DNA of 58,418 nt from UBA5420 sp964485345 (lineage in GTDB: Bacteria > Bacillota > Limnochordia > Darwinibacteriales > Darwinibacteriaceae), in the NCBI GenBank assembly GCA_964485345.1, contig CAZAJB010000008.1:1-58418 (forward strand), in the 5' to 3' direction. A model generated the notes under the pieces. That model did not search any database. It worked only from the letters and a program-made list of their open reading frames with translations, and had not been told where the DNA came from. The position numbers and the translations under genes are program-made. This document shows, piece by piece, positions 49,716 to 58,230 of this stretch. Numbering within the stretch: position 1 is the stretch's first letter; every line of letters begins with the position of its first letter.

Positions 49716-51089
49716 ATGAAAGCTACAACGAATGGCAATACCCTTGCCTTTGGACTTGGAACCGTTGGACGGGACATGGTCTATACCATGGTGACGATGT
49801 ACCTGATCTTCTACCTTACAGACATTTTGGGAATCTCTAGTGCAGCTCTCTGGTGGATCAACGGAATCATATTGCTTGCCCGGGTTTTCGATGCCCTGAA
49901 CGATCCTGTCATGGGTGTGATTGTCGATAACACTAGAAGCAAGTATGGCAAGTTTAAGCCTTGGATCACCCTTGGGGCTCTTGCTTCCGGTATCGTCACA
50001 GTTCTTTTATTTACTGATTTTGGTCTCACAGGCAGGAGCTTTGTGGTGGTTTTTGGCATACTCTATCTCCTTTGGGGCATAGCCTATACCACGAATGACA
50101 TCTCCTATTGGTCGATGTTACCCTCACTCAGTATGGATCAAAAGGAACGGGAGAAGATCGGATCCTTCGCCAAGATTTGCGCGAACGTAGGCCTTTTTAC
50201 AGTCGTTGCAGGGATTATTCCCCTCACGACCATGTTAGGGGAGCGCTTTGGAAGCATGGCCCAGGGTTACACAGTCTTTACGCTGATCCTTGTTGTGGTC
50301 ATGTGGATTGGGCAGGCCATTACGGTTTTTGGCGTGCAGGAAAAGAAGGATACCTTTAAGCAGGAAGCAGGCACAACACTGAAGGGCATGCTGCGAGCCA
50401 TTGTAGATAATGACCAGCTTCTTTACACAGCGATTTCCATGTCACTCTTTATGATCGGCTATGTAACGACCACAAGCTTTGGGCTGTACTTCTTTAAGTA
50501 CGCCTATGGCGATGAGGGTATGTACTCCATTTTTGCTGTGATCTTGGGAATCTCGCAAATTGGGGCACTGGCGGTCTTTCCCCTCTTTAGTAAGCGCTTC
50601 AGCCGCAGGTCGCTTTACACAGCAGCCACAGTCCTTGTTGTCATCGGGTACCTTGTTTTCTTCTTCTCGCCCATGAACATGCTTTTTATTGGAACAGCTG
50701 GGATTCTGATGTTTCTCGGGCAGGCTTTCATTCAGATTCTGATGCTCATGTTCCTTGCTGATACGGTGGAATATGGCCAGTGGAAGCTCGGCAAACGTAA
50801 CGAGAGCGTCACCTTTTCACTTCAGCCTTTTATTAATAAGATGGGAGGAGCAATCGCCAGCGGTATTGTAGGTGCCACAGTCATTCTCTCTGGAATCAAT
50901 GACGCGGTGACACCTGCTGATGTCACGGCGCAAGGCCTCTTGCTCATGAAATTCGCCATGCTGATCTTGCCCCTGCTTTTTGTCGTCGCAGGTTACCTAG
51001 TTTATCGCCACAGGTACAAGATTGATACTGCCCTGTATCAACGGATTCTCGCAGATCTGCAGGAACGAGGAGACTTGAAGTTAGACTGA
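49716..51089 (+). CDS. GPH-family sugar:cation symporter (MelB/XynP-like)
   Basis: A 457-residue transporter with twelve predicted helices, of the glycoside-pentoside-hexuronide:cation symporter family. Marks: the cation-site segment VFDALNDPVMGVIVDNTRSKYGKFKPWI, of which the D-ALNDP core and the R-S-K-YGK-F-KPW pattern are highly conserved; ISYWSMLPSLS; and VEYGQWKLGKRNES in the second half, followed by the RN of the family. It likely imports a disaccharide that the GH13 enzyme cleaves. ATG at 49716 has AGAGGAGG upstream. Confidence 0.9.
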   Translation: MKATTNGNTLAFGLGTVGRDMVYTMVTMYLIFYLTDILGISSAALWWINGIILLARVFDALNDPVMGVIVDNTRSKYGKFKPWITLGALASGIVTVLLFTDFGLTGRSFVVVFGILYLLWGIAYTTNDISYWSMLPSLSMDQKEREKIGSFAKICANVGLFTVVAGIIPLTTMLGERFGSMAQGYTVFTLILVVVMWIGQAITVFGVQEKKDTFKQEAGTTLKGMLRAIVDNDQLLYTAISMSLFMIGYVTTTSFGLYFFKYAYGDEGMYSIFAVILGISQIGALAVFPLFSKRFSRRSLYTAATVLVVIGYLVFFFSPMNMLFIGTAGILMFLGQAFIQILMLMFLADTVEYGQWKLGKRNESVTFSLQPFINKMGGAIASGIVGATVILSGINDAVTPADVTAQGLLLMKFAMLILPLLFVVAGYLVYRHRYKIDTALYQRILADLQERGDLKLD

Positions 51090-51285
51090 TGCCGCACTGA
51101 GGCACACGTCTCTACATGGCCATCCTTAAATTTTCCCAAAGAAGCTTGAATTTGGCAGGAGGGACTCGCTGCCCTTTGACGAAGTGGAACGATAATCAAC
51201 AATCGGTTTGGGGATTTGCCTAACAAATCACCGAGGAGTTTGACATTGTCAAACATCCACAAGCAAAGGAAGGGAGCTAGACCGA

Positions 51286-51882
51286 GTGAGCCAAACGAAC
51301 GCCATGGATTTAGTGGAGAAACTCTATGGCACAACGCGCAGGGAGGGATTGGAAAAGTATAGTATACAACACCCGCGGGATGTAGTCGATTACTGCTTTT
51401 TAAACCTGCAGAAAGATAATATTCGCATTATTCGACTCTTAAATGTGGCTATACTTCATGATGTGGTGGAGGACTATGTTCAAGATGGATACACGGTGGA
51501 GAGAGTACAATCCATGGTTGGGCTCGGTCCGAACGAAACCAGACTCTTAGATTTGATCACACGTAAAGAAGGTCAAGAGTACGCATATCTGCCGAATCTC
51601 TTTGCCATGGAAGATGGGGCCATAGTGAAGCTTGCCGACCGCATTGCCAACTTGAAGGACCTGCAGAAATGGGTGGAGAAGGAGCAAGGCTTTACGGAGC
51701 GAAGTCTAGACATTTTCAAGAAATGGCGCTACGAAACCCTGGAAATGCTTGACCTAACCATTGTGCACTATAGGGAGCAGATGCAGGATCCAGACCACCC
51801 CATCAGTCGCCAGGTGCAACTCTTGCAGGAGGTTTTCGGCGAACTAGAAAAACTCTATGTTGCGCACCATGGCAACAGCTGA
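51286..51882 (+). CDS. HD-domain protein (SpoT/RelA-hydrolase-like)
   Basis: A 198-residue cytosolic protein of the metal-dependent HD hydrolase superfamily. The HD pair is in ILHDVVEDYVQDG, and the downstream Asp is in VKLADRIANLKDL, resembling small (p)ppGpp hydrolases of the MESH type. The first conserved His is probably the one in SIQHPRDVV. There is no synthetase domain. The distinctive HDVVEDY motif supports hydrolysis of a nucleotide phosphate, but the exact substrate is unknown. It starts with GTG at 51286 (AAGGAAGGG upstream); ATG 51301 is possible. Confidence 0.78.
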   Translation: MSQTNAMDLVEKLYGTTRREGLEKYSIQHPRDVVDYCFLNLQKDNIRIIRLLNVAILHDVVEDYVQDGYTVERVQSMVGLGPNETRLLDLITRKEGQEYAYLPNLFAMEDGAIVKLADRIANLKDLQKWVEKEQGFTERSLDIFKKWRYETLEMLDLTIVHYREQMQDPDHPISRQVQLLQEVFGELEKLYVAHHGNS

Positions 51883-51897
51883 TCGAATATAGAAACG

Positions 51898-51944
51898 AAT
51901 ACCCGTATTGCCTAGTCCGCTAAGCAGTACGGGTATTTTCTTTC
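51898..51944. terminator. Terminator between HD-protein gene and the convergent unknown gene
   Basis: AATACCCGTA (51898-51907) pairs with TACGGGTATT (51928-51937), followed by TTCTTT. Read leftward, CGTTTCT follows the stem, so it may work in both directions. Confidence 0.75.
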
Positions 51945-51955
51945 TGCGCCTAAGG

Positions 51956-53176
51956 CTACTTGTCTATACCGTGCTTGGCAAGACTCTCCTGGAGGACAGT
52001 AGACAGTTCTTGCGCGGTTTCATAGGGTATCCCCGCTTCTTTCGCCAGTTCTTGAAGATCGTACTCCTCGTCGTTATTGTGAGCGGTCAGCAGGAGACGG
52101 AGAAAACGATTGGTGTCGTCCAATTCGGCTTGCCTCTCTGGGGAGATTTCCTCCTTGAAGAGCTCTTCATAGGGATTGATGACGAGTTTTCTCCCGAGGA
52201 GGGTTTCAACCAGCGATTGCCCTGCGAGGGTAACGAACACATCCGGCGTTTCTGGTAGAATGATGTCAAAGTCGATTAAAGTGTCACGCAGTTTGGCGTA
52301 ACCCCGTCTAGTTAGGGCAGAGGCTAGAAATATTTCCTTCACACTATCATAATAGCAGGTAGCAAAGTGAGGGTGTTTGCTCCAGCGTTTGAGGCATAAC
52401 TCATGCACGCCGTCCTTTTCTTGAAGCGCAAAGGCCCTGGCCAAACCGGCCAAATCAGCACTAGGCAAGTCTAATTGTGATGCGCACACGATGAGGACAT
52501 CTGATTTGTGAACGGTGGTGGGGAATTCAGAGCCCATGGTGAGGGCCATGAATGGGAGCGGATCCTCTTGAATCCGTTCGCCTAGTTCCTCGTAGTCCTC
52601 TATGGCTGAGTCAAGTTGGCTAGCGAAAAACATCACATCAAAAATCTGCAGGCTACGGAAGTACATGATCGGCCCATACGTTTGGTAACACTGGCCGTTA
52701 TAGCTTCTTAGCGTGAAATACATGGACATTTGCATTTCAGCCTCGTACTTACTGATTCCAGGCGAATAGAGCAAAAAAGTCTCTTCGCTGATTAGGTCTT
52801 TCATCTCAAAGAAATCGTTGCCCAGGTCTTCTACGGGCTTCATAAACACAAATTCCCAGGGGTTCTGGAGTTGCCCCTTCAGGAAATCACGTTCTCGGGC
52901 TGAGAGTCGTTGAATTCGCTGGTGCTCGAGATAGTTCTTGGCCTGGGCTGTGACACCGAATAAACGGGCGGCAACGTATTGCTCTCCCAGAGCAGTACGC
53001 CAGTTACCTGGCATTTTTTCAGCAAACTCCTGGTATTCCTTTTTCATCCTGTCCCTGAAGATAGAACGAAATGCACTGTCTTGCATGGCGATGGGAAGCA
53101 GGGTTTGATCAATCGTTGTTCTGGTCATAGCACTACTCTTTTCACAGGTGTAGAGCAATTTCGTAAAGCTTAGCAT
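51956..53176 (-). CDS. Unknown 406-residue cytosolic protein
   Basis: I do not recognise this family. The protein has no signal peptide or membrane segment. It appears helical in the first 120 residues and mixed afterwards, with VLIVCASQLDLPSADL and HFATCYYDSVKEIFLAS among its more ordered stretches. A short helical C-terminal domain (about residues 350-406, EEYDLQELAKEAGIPYETAQ) resembles a winged-helix or UBA-like segment. The ATG at 53176 follows AAGGAGG. It lies 20 bases behind exonuclease III and should be co-transcribed, which hints at a link with DNA repair or simply operon economy. Confidence 0.65.
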   Translation of the reverse strand: MLSFTKLLYTCEKSSAMTRTTIDQTLLPIAMQDSAFRSIFRDRMKKEYQEFAEKMPGNWRTALGEQYVAARLFGVTAQAKNYLEHQRIQRLSARERDFLKGQLQNPWEFVFMKPVEDLGNDFFEMKDLISEETFLLYSPGISKYEAEMQMSMYFTLRSYNGQCYQTYGPIMYFRSLQIFDVMFFASQLDSAIEDYEELGERIQEDPLPFMALTMGSEFPTTVHKSDVLIVCASQLDLPSADLAGLARAFALQEKDGVHELCLKRWSKHPHFATCYYDSVKEIFLASALTRRGYAKLRDTLIDFDIILPETPDVFVTLAGQSLVETLLGRKLVINPYEELFKEEISPERQAELDDTNRFLRLLLTAHNNDEEYDLQELAKEAGIPYETAQELSTVLQESLAKHGIDK

Positions 53177-53196
53177 AGGTTTACCTCCTTGAGTCT

Positions 53197-53952
53197 CTAT
53201 GGTTCAATCATGAGCTCCACCGGGCAATGATCGCTCCCAAAGACCTGATCATGAATGCGTGCCTCGGCGAGCTTGTCTTGCATTGTTTCAGACACCAAAA
53301 AGTAGTCGATTCTCCACCCAATATTGCGTTCTCTGGCGTTGGAAAAATACGACCACCAGGTATAGGCGTCCGTTTTGTCGGGGTAAAAGTGGCGATAGGT
53401 GTCAATAAAGCCGGCGTCTAGGAGATCGGACAACTTGTTGCGCTCCGCATCGGTAAAACCTGCATTCTTGCGGTTTGTTGAGGGGTTCTTCAGGTCGATT
53501 TCTCTGTGAGCCACATTCAGGTCACCACAGACGATAACCGGTTTTTGTTCACTGAGATCGCCCAGGAACGAGCGAAATGCATCATCCCAGGTCATACGGT
53601 ACTCGAGGCGAGCTAGCCCTCTTTGGGCATTCGGGGTGTAGCAGGTGGTCAGAAAAAACGAATCATACTCCAGTGTAATCAGGCGTCCCTCTTGGTCATG
53701 CTCTTCGATGCCTAGCCCGTAGAAAACCGATAAGGGAGTATGCTTAGTGAAGATCGCCGTGCCAGAATAGCCCTTCTTGACGGCGCTGTTCCAATATTGT
53801 TCATAACCTGGCAGGTCCAGTTCAATTTGCCCCTCCTGCATTTTGGTTTCCTGCAAACAGAAAAAATCACTCTCTATGGCATGGAAAAAATCCAGAAAGC
53901 CCTTCTTTACAGCAGCTCGCAAACCATTAACATTCCATGAAATGAGCTTCAT
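53197..53952 (-). CDS. xth: Exodeoxyribonuclease III (AP endonuclease family)
   Basis: A 251-residue metal-dependent DNA-repair nuclease that cuts at abasic sites and degrades 3' ends. Marks: KLISWNVNGLRAAVKKG at the N terminus, CLQETK with the metal Glu, GYSGTAIFTK, GDLNVAHREIDL with the Asp-Asn pair, WRIDYFLVS and the catalytic GSDHCPVEL at the C terminus. Length matches Bacillota ExoA/Xth. ATG at 53952 follows GCAGGAGGG. First gene of a two-gene leftward unit. Confidence 0.95.
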   Translation of the reverse strand: MKLISWNVNGLRAAVKKGFLDFFHAIESDFFCLQETKMQEGQIELDLPGYEQYWNSAVKKGYSGTAIFTKHTPLSVFYGLGIEEHDQEGRLITLEYDSFFLTTCYTPNAQRGLARLEYRMTWDDAFRSFLGDLSEQKPVIVCGDLNVAHREIDLKNPSTNRKNAGFTDAERNKLSDLLDAGFIDTYRHFYPDKTDAYTWWSYFSNARERNIGWRIDYFLVSETMQDKLAEARIHDQVFGSDHCPVELMIEP

Positions 53953-54079
53953 TCAATCCCTCCTGCACCTATGGTTCTCTATGTCCCAAATTCATTCCTG
54001 CTACAACTAGTAACGTTCTTAGGAAGGAAAACGGGTACTGAAGGGAGAAAAAACTGGGAAACCGAAAGGGAGGCGAGTT

Positions 54080-54385
54080 ATGACTACGATAGTTTTCGCC
54101 GTAGCGATAATCGGCGCCGTTTTAGCTATCCTGGTGGCACTCAATCAGCTAAGCCAAAGGGTTGAGGCGGCAAATGAAACGTTACGAAAAATCAGTAAAC
54201 ATCTTGGCGTTCACGATGCCATGCACAAAGACTTGGAGGAAGAGCTGAAGGCCTTGGTGAAGCAAGGCAAGAAGATCGAAGCAATTCGACTATATAGGAG
54301 AACAACGGGGCTTGGCCTAAAAGAAGCCCATGATCACATCGAGCAACTTAATTTGGGGGAGAACGATGCAGGCGTATCGCGTTAA
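54080..54385 (+). CDS. Membrane-anchored protein with ribosomal L7/L12 C-terminal-like domain
   Basis: A 101-residue protein. Residues about 3-21 form one membrane helix (VFAVAIIGAVLAILVAL), then a coiled coil (NQLSQRVEAANETLRKIS) and, from about 55 to 93, the fold known from the C-terminal domain of ribosomal protein bL12: KKIEAIRLYRRTTGLGLKEA. Such proteins are not ribosomal; the domain probably binds another protein at the membrane. Function unknown. ATG at 54080 follows GGGAGG. Its last 20 bases overlap the next gene. Confidence 0.8.
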   Translation: MTTIVFAVAIIGAVLAILVALNQLSQRVEAANETLRKISKHLGVHDAMHKDLEEELKALVKQGKKIEAIRLYRRTTGLGLKEAHDHIEQLNLGENDAGVSR

Positions 54386-55004
54386 AATTGAAGTAAAAAA
54401 CTCCCAGCCCCTAATTTGGCGGCGCGTACTTGTGGATGGGGGCGGGAACTTTCAAGATCTACATGAGGTGATCCAAAACGTTTTGAGTTTTGGCGACAGT
54501 CATCTGTATATGTTCTTTCTGCCGAATCATAAACTGAAAGTGACGAACGATGAGGGAGCCCATGAGGTGTACCTGGAGTATCTCGAGAATCGAGAGCAAA
54601 TCGAAGCCACTCTTACAGCCTTAGACACACCCTTTGCCAAGCGGCAGTTGGAGAACTTACGGATCGAGGTACAAAAGCCTGGTGCAATGAGACTTGCACC
54701 CTATTTCCAGCCAGGCACTACGGCCGAATATCTCTATGACTTTGGCGACAGCTGGGACATTTCGCTGACCGCCGAGGGAATCTTGGAGGACTATGCTCTG
54801 GAGTATCCCATTTTGCTCGCGGGCGAACAGGCAGCACCCCTGGAGAATCTGGGTGGACTCCGAGGTTATCAGAAGTTTTTCGAGGCTTATCATAATCCCG
54901 AGCACCCGGACCATGTAGGCGCGCGCCAGTGGGGCGACCAGCAAGGTTTTGTCGACTATGACAGTGAGGCAATTCAAAAGAGGCTTAGAGCCTGGGGGGA
55001 GTAA
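54366..55004 (+). CDS. PRiA4-ORF3 (IS1096-passenger-like) family protein
   Basis: A 212-residue protein of the plasmid pRiA4b ORF-3 family (PF07929). Family marks are QAYRVKIEVKNSQPLIWRR, with FQDLHEVIQNVLSF just behind, and later YLYDFGDSWDISLTAEG. These proteins often lie in mobile elements but also as plain chromosomal genes, and have no established function. No transposase or terminal repeat is present, so there is no evidence of a transposon here. The ATG at 54366 follows GGGGGAG and lies 20 bases inside the upstream L7/L12-like gene. Confidence 0.85.
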   Translation: MQAYRVKIEVKNSQPLIWRRVLVDGGGNFQDLHEVIQNVLSFGDSHLYMFFLPNHKLKVTNDEGAHEVYLEYLENREQIEATLTALDTPFAKRQLENLRIEVQKPGAMRLAPYFQPGTTAEYLYDFGDSWDISLTAEGILEDYALEYPILLAGEQAAPLENLGGLRGYQKFFEAYHNPEHPDHVGARQWGDQQGFVDYDSEAIQKRLRAWGE

Positions 55005-55009
55005 GAAGA

Positions 55010-56005
55010 ATGCTAATACTAGTGACAGGTGGGGCAGGCTACATTGGCAGCCACACATGTGTGGAGCTTGTGGAGAACAATCATGATGTGATTATTGTAG
55101 ACAACTTGGTGAACAGCAAGGCTAGCGCGGTAGACCGCATTGCCGCCATCACCAAGAAGAAACCGCTTTTCTACAAGGCTGACGCCACAGATGATCAGGC
55201 CATGGACTTGATCTTCTCGACCCACAGGCCAGACGGTGTCATTCACTTTGCGGGCTTGAAGGCTGTGGGAGAGTCGGTAGAGGTACCCCTTGCGTATTAC
55301 CGCAATAATCTGCTCAGCACCATCGTGATTGCGGACAATTGCCTCAAATACGGAGTGCAGCGTTTTGTCTTTAGCTCTTCGGCCACCGTCTATGGGGACA
55401 ATCAAGTACCCTTTCTGGAGACGATGGATCTTTTGCCTCGAACGAATCCCTACGGTGAAACGAAGGCCATGTGCGAAAGAATTCTATCCGATGCGGCCAG
55501 GGTAAACCCTGAGTTTTCTGTCACTTTACTTCGCTACTTTAACCCGGTGGGAGCCCATAAGAGTGGGTTGATCGGCGAATCCCCCCAGGGAATTCCCAAC
55601 AACCTCATGCCCTATATTACCCAGGTGGCCAAGGGTATCCGAGAGGAGCTTAAAGTCTTTGGAAATGACTATGCAACGGTAGATGGCACAGGCGTACGGG
55701 ATTATATCCATGTGCTTGACTTGGCCGAAGGGCATGTGGTTGCCCTAGAAAAGGCCGCTCCCGGTGTTGCGGTTTACAATCTGGGCACAGGCCAAGGAAC
55801 TTCCGTACTCGAACTGGTCAACGCCTTTGAACAGGCCAACAACCTGCGGATTCCCTACTCTGTTACAGCACGGAGAGCCGGGGATATTGCCGAGTGTTAC
55901 GCCGATGCAACCAAGGCCAAAGAAGAACTGGGTTGGGTAGCTCAGCGCGGCGTGGTCGAAATGTGCCAGGACGCGTGGAGGTTCGAGAATTCCTATGACG
56001 AGTAA
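55010..56005 (+). CDS. galE: UDP-glucose 4-epimerase
   Basis: A 331-residue short-chain dehydrogenase-type enzyme that interconverts UDP-glucose and UDP-galactose with bound NAD. The NAD motif is VTGGAGYIGSH; the active site has SSSATVYGD and the catalytic Tyr and Lys in NPYGETKA; RYFNPVGAH and DGTGVRDYIHVLDLA are typical of GalE. Full length. It begins five bases after the PRiA4-ORF3 stop, with GGGGGGAG as RBS within that gene's end. It could supply galactose for surface glycans. Confidence 0.94.
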   Translation: MLILVTGGAGYIGSHTCVELVENNHDVIIVDNLVNSKASAVDRIAAITKKKPLFYKADATDDQAMDLIFSTHRPDGVIHFAGLKAVGESVEVPLAYYRNNLLSTIVIADNCLKYGVQRFVFSSSATVYGDNQVPFLETMDLLPRTNPYGETKAMCERILSDAARVNPEFSVTLLRYFNPVGAHKSGLIGESPQGIPNNLMPYITQVAKGIREELKVFGNDYATVDGTGVRDYIHVLDLAEGHVVALEKAAPGVAVYNLGTGQGTSVLELVNAFEQANNLRIPYSVTARRAGDIAECYADATKAKEELGWVAQRGVVEMCQDAWRFENSYDE

Positions 56006-56099
56006 ATTGTACGACGGAACAGAGGGGTTCGCAGGCTCGATGTCGAACAATCGGTGGAAGATCATGGGATAAGCGAAACATCTAAATGGAGGCCTTGGC

Positions 56100-58004
56100 G
56101 TGAAGAAGCGGAATTCCGTTCGAGTAAAAATTGTCATCATCCCTTTGGTACTAGTGTTTCTAGGTATTGGCCTGCTGGCCTCGGCCAGTCTTTACGTGTC
56201 GTACACTGAGACCATGGAGCAAAAACGTTTGGCCGGGTTAGCTGTGACACAGCAGGTCAAGGCGCGAGCGGAAGCCAACGCTCTTTCTACGGCTACTGTC
56301 ACTGCCATGTTAGGCGACACGATTCTGAATGTGGCAGACTTGGTCATGGGTGAAGCAGAGATCAATGACGCTAACCTTACCGCGATGGCAGAATCCTTGG
56401 GGGTCGATGCTATCCACTGGTACAACCCTCAGGGCTTGATTATTGCCTCGGCCTTTGGAGACTACGTAGGCTGGCAGGCACCTCAGGATCATCCAGTCTC
56501 TTTGTTTGTGCGTAGTGGACAAGATTACCTCGTGGAGGAAATTCGCAAGGATTCTGAGAGCGACAATTACTACAAGTACGGATATACGAAGGCTCCTGGT
56601 GGGTACATGGTGCAGGTGGGGATCAAGGCCAACGATGTCCAGGCACTGGTTGAACAATTTAGCTCAGAGAAGCTCGTGGCAGACATCGTGAGCGGGGCTA
56701 CCCTTTCCTACGCAGCCATTTTCGACGGGCAGGACCAATTAGAAGCCTCAACGGGTGATCTAACGAAAGATATACTTTTTGCAGATCGTGCCAAGACAGA
56801 CGCTCTGCATAATAAAGCGAATTTTTACGTCCTCTCTACCTATCCAGGAACAGACGAGGTTGTCTATGATATGCTCATGCCACTCTACGTAGACGAAGAG
56901 TACTATGGGGCCGTGAATGTAGGAGTTGCCCTGGACATCGTGGCCACTTCCATGGCAAAAAGAGCTCTGCTCACGGTAGTCATCTCTACCCTAGCCTTTC
57001 TCGTGATTGCGCTCGTGCTCTACTATAGTGCATCTGGCATTGTCAAATCTGTGGGCAGGATCAATGATCATATAGGCTTAATTAGCTCAAAGGTGCTGTA
57101 TGAACCCGTCCCTCCTGCCTTGTTGAAGAACAAGGATGAGATTGGAGCGATGGCCCGCGGTATTGAGGAAATGCAGGACTCCCTACGCACCGTTTTAGTG
57201 GAAGTCTTTGACGCTTCCTCTAAGACAGCTCTCTCAAGTCAAGAACTCTCAGCCTCTACGGAGCAAAATAGTGCTTCGATTGAAGAGGTAGCCAGTACCA
57301 CCAGTACATTCGCCAATACAGTGCAAGGAATGAAGGACGATGTGCAGCAGATGGTAGGGGCCGCGCAAGGTATCCAAGCCTCGGCCACAGAAGGCAACAC
57401 CGCCCTGAACAGAGCGGTCACTATGACCAATGAGCTGAGAGCTAGTATGGCTACAATGGCACGAGTTGTAGGTGGTTTAGGTGAACAATCAAAAGAAATA
57501 GGCCAGATTGTGGAAGTGATTACGGGGATCGCTGATCAGACGAATCTATTGGCTCTGAATGCAGCCATAGAGGCCGCCAGGGCAGGCGAACATGGTCGCG
57601 GTTTTGCAGTGGTGGCGGAAGAGGTGCGGAAGCTAGCCGAGCAGTCGGCCCGATCGACGACCAAGATTACGGATCTGGTACGAAGCATCCAAGCAGAAAC
57701 GAGCCGAACCGTTGTGGGCATTAACGAAGGCGCAGCGGAGGCCGAAGCAAGTGCCGAAGCAGTAGAGAACAGCGGCAAGCTACTCCATAGGATCATCAAA
57801 GAGATCGAAGAGATCACGTCTACCATCTTCCGAGTCTCCCAGGGGATTGAACAGATCGCGGGTGGTAGCCAAGAGCTGGCAGCTACAACCGAAGAACAGT
57901 CAGCCTCCATAGATTCCATCGCCGTGTCGGCCCAGGATCTTAGCTATATGTCCGAACGCCTACAGGGGCTTGTGCGCCAGTTTGAACTGGAGCGGAAAGA
58001 ATAG
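56100..58004 (+). CDS. Methyl-accepting chemotaxis protein with extracytoplasmic sensor
   Basis: A 634-residue transmembrane chemoreceptor. TM1 lies at about residues 11-35, a Cache-like extracytoplasmic sensor at about 36-280, TM2 at about 288-312, then a HAMP region and the signalling domain. Its tip ADQTNLLALNAAIEAARAGE (about 478-497) is canonical, followed by GRGFAVVAEEVRKLAEQS. The sensor holds ESLGVDAIHWYNPQGLI and GYTKAPGGYMVQVG, seen in dCache domains that bind small organic ligands. Start is GTG at 56100 behind ATGGAGG. No che genes are adjacent, so it is an orphan receptor. Confidence 0.92.
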   Translation: MKKRNSVRVKIVIIPLVLVFLGIGLLASASLYVSYTETMEQKRLAGLAVTQQVKARAEANALSTATVTAMLGDTILNVADLVMGEAEINDANLTAMAESLGVDAIHWYNPQGLIIASAFGDYVGWQAPQDHPVSLFVRSGQDYLVEEIRKDSESDNYYKYGYTKAPGGYMVQVGIKANDVQALVEQFSSEKLVADIVSGATLSYAAIFDGQDQLEASTGDLTKDILFADRAKTDALHNKANFYVLSTYPGTDEVVYDMLMPLYVDEEYYGAVNVGVALDIVATSMAKRALLTVVISTLAFLVIALVLYYSASGIVKSVGRINDHIGLISSKVLYEPVPPALLKNKDEIGAMARGIEEMQDSLRTVLVEVFDASSKTALSSQELSASTEQNSASIEEVASTTSTFANTVQGMKDDVQQMVGAAQGIQASATEGNTALNRAVTMTNELRASMATMARVVGGLGEQSKEIGQIVEVITGIADQTNLLALNAAIEAARAGEHGRGFAVVAEEVRKLAEQSARSTTKITDLVRSIQAETSRTVVGINEGAAEAEASAEAVENSGKLLHRIIKEIEEITSTIFRVSQGIEQIAGGSQELAATTEEQSASIDSIAVSAQDLSYMSERLQGLVRQFELERKE

Positions 58005-58022
58005 ATCCGAAACGACTTTATC

Positions 58023-58051
58023 TTGCGGCAAAGCGGTCTTTGGTGTATGCT
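58023..58051 (+). promoter_or_regulatory. Promoter upstream of the CD3324-type gene
   Basis: TTGCGG (58023-58028), 17-bp spacer, TATGCT (58046-58051). Expected start near 58058, giving a leader of about 170 bases before the ATG at 58231. Confidence 0.6.
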
Positions 58052-58082
58052 AGACAAAAGAAGAGAAAGTGAGGTGGGCCAG

Positions 58083-58157
58083 GTGATCAATCATGTTGTT
58101 GCTCGGGATTTTCGTAGGATATGCGTTGGCCTGCCGATATCGGTAGTTGAGAGGTAA
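58083..58157 (+). CDS. Putative 24-residue leader peptide
   Basis: A short ORF of 24 codons plus stop begins with GTG at 58083, five bases after GAGGTGG (58071-58077). Its codons 14-17 cover the first copy of the 9-mer that can pair with the downstream leader, and its stop lies inside the hairpin at 58146-58165. These positions are what a regulatory leader peptide would need. It has no run of a single amino acid. A second candidate, ATG 58093 to 58146, overlaps in another frame but is farther from the RBS. Translation is not proven. Confidence 0.35.
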   Translation: MINHVVARDFRRICVGLPISVVER

Positions 58158-58228
58158 TTCTCAACTCTATTTCGTTGTGAATAAGGCCAGCGCCCAATCT
58201 ATCTTAGGATAAAGGGGGACGTTGGCCT
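58123..58228 (+). promoter_or_regulatory. Leader with mutually exclusive hairpins ahead of the CD3324-type gene
   Basis: GCGTTGGCCT (58123-58132) can pair with AGGCCAGCGC (58184-58193), ten pairs with one G-T, enclosing two small hairpins: CCGATATCGG (58134-58143) and GTTGAGA/TCTCAAC (58146-58152 with 58159-58165). The 9-mer CGTTGGCCT occurs again at 58220-58228, three bases before the ATG at 58231, and can pair with the same AGGCCAGCG (58184-58192). The second pairing would trap the RBS AAAGGGGGA (58211-58219) in a loop. Only one pairing can form at a time, which is the layout of translational attenuation. Confidence 0.6.
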
Positions 58229-58230
58229 TT

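Noticed and set aside
54366..55004. Insertion sequence or transposon suggested by the IS1096-passenger-like name
   Set aside because: No transposase, inverted repeats or target duplication are visible, and the gene overlaps its neighbours as in a normal operon.
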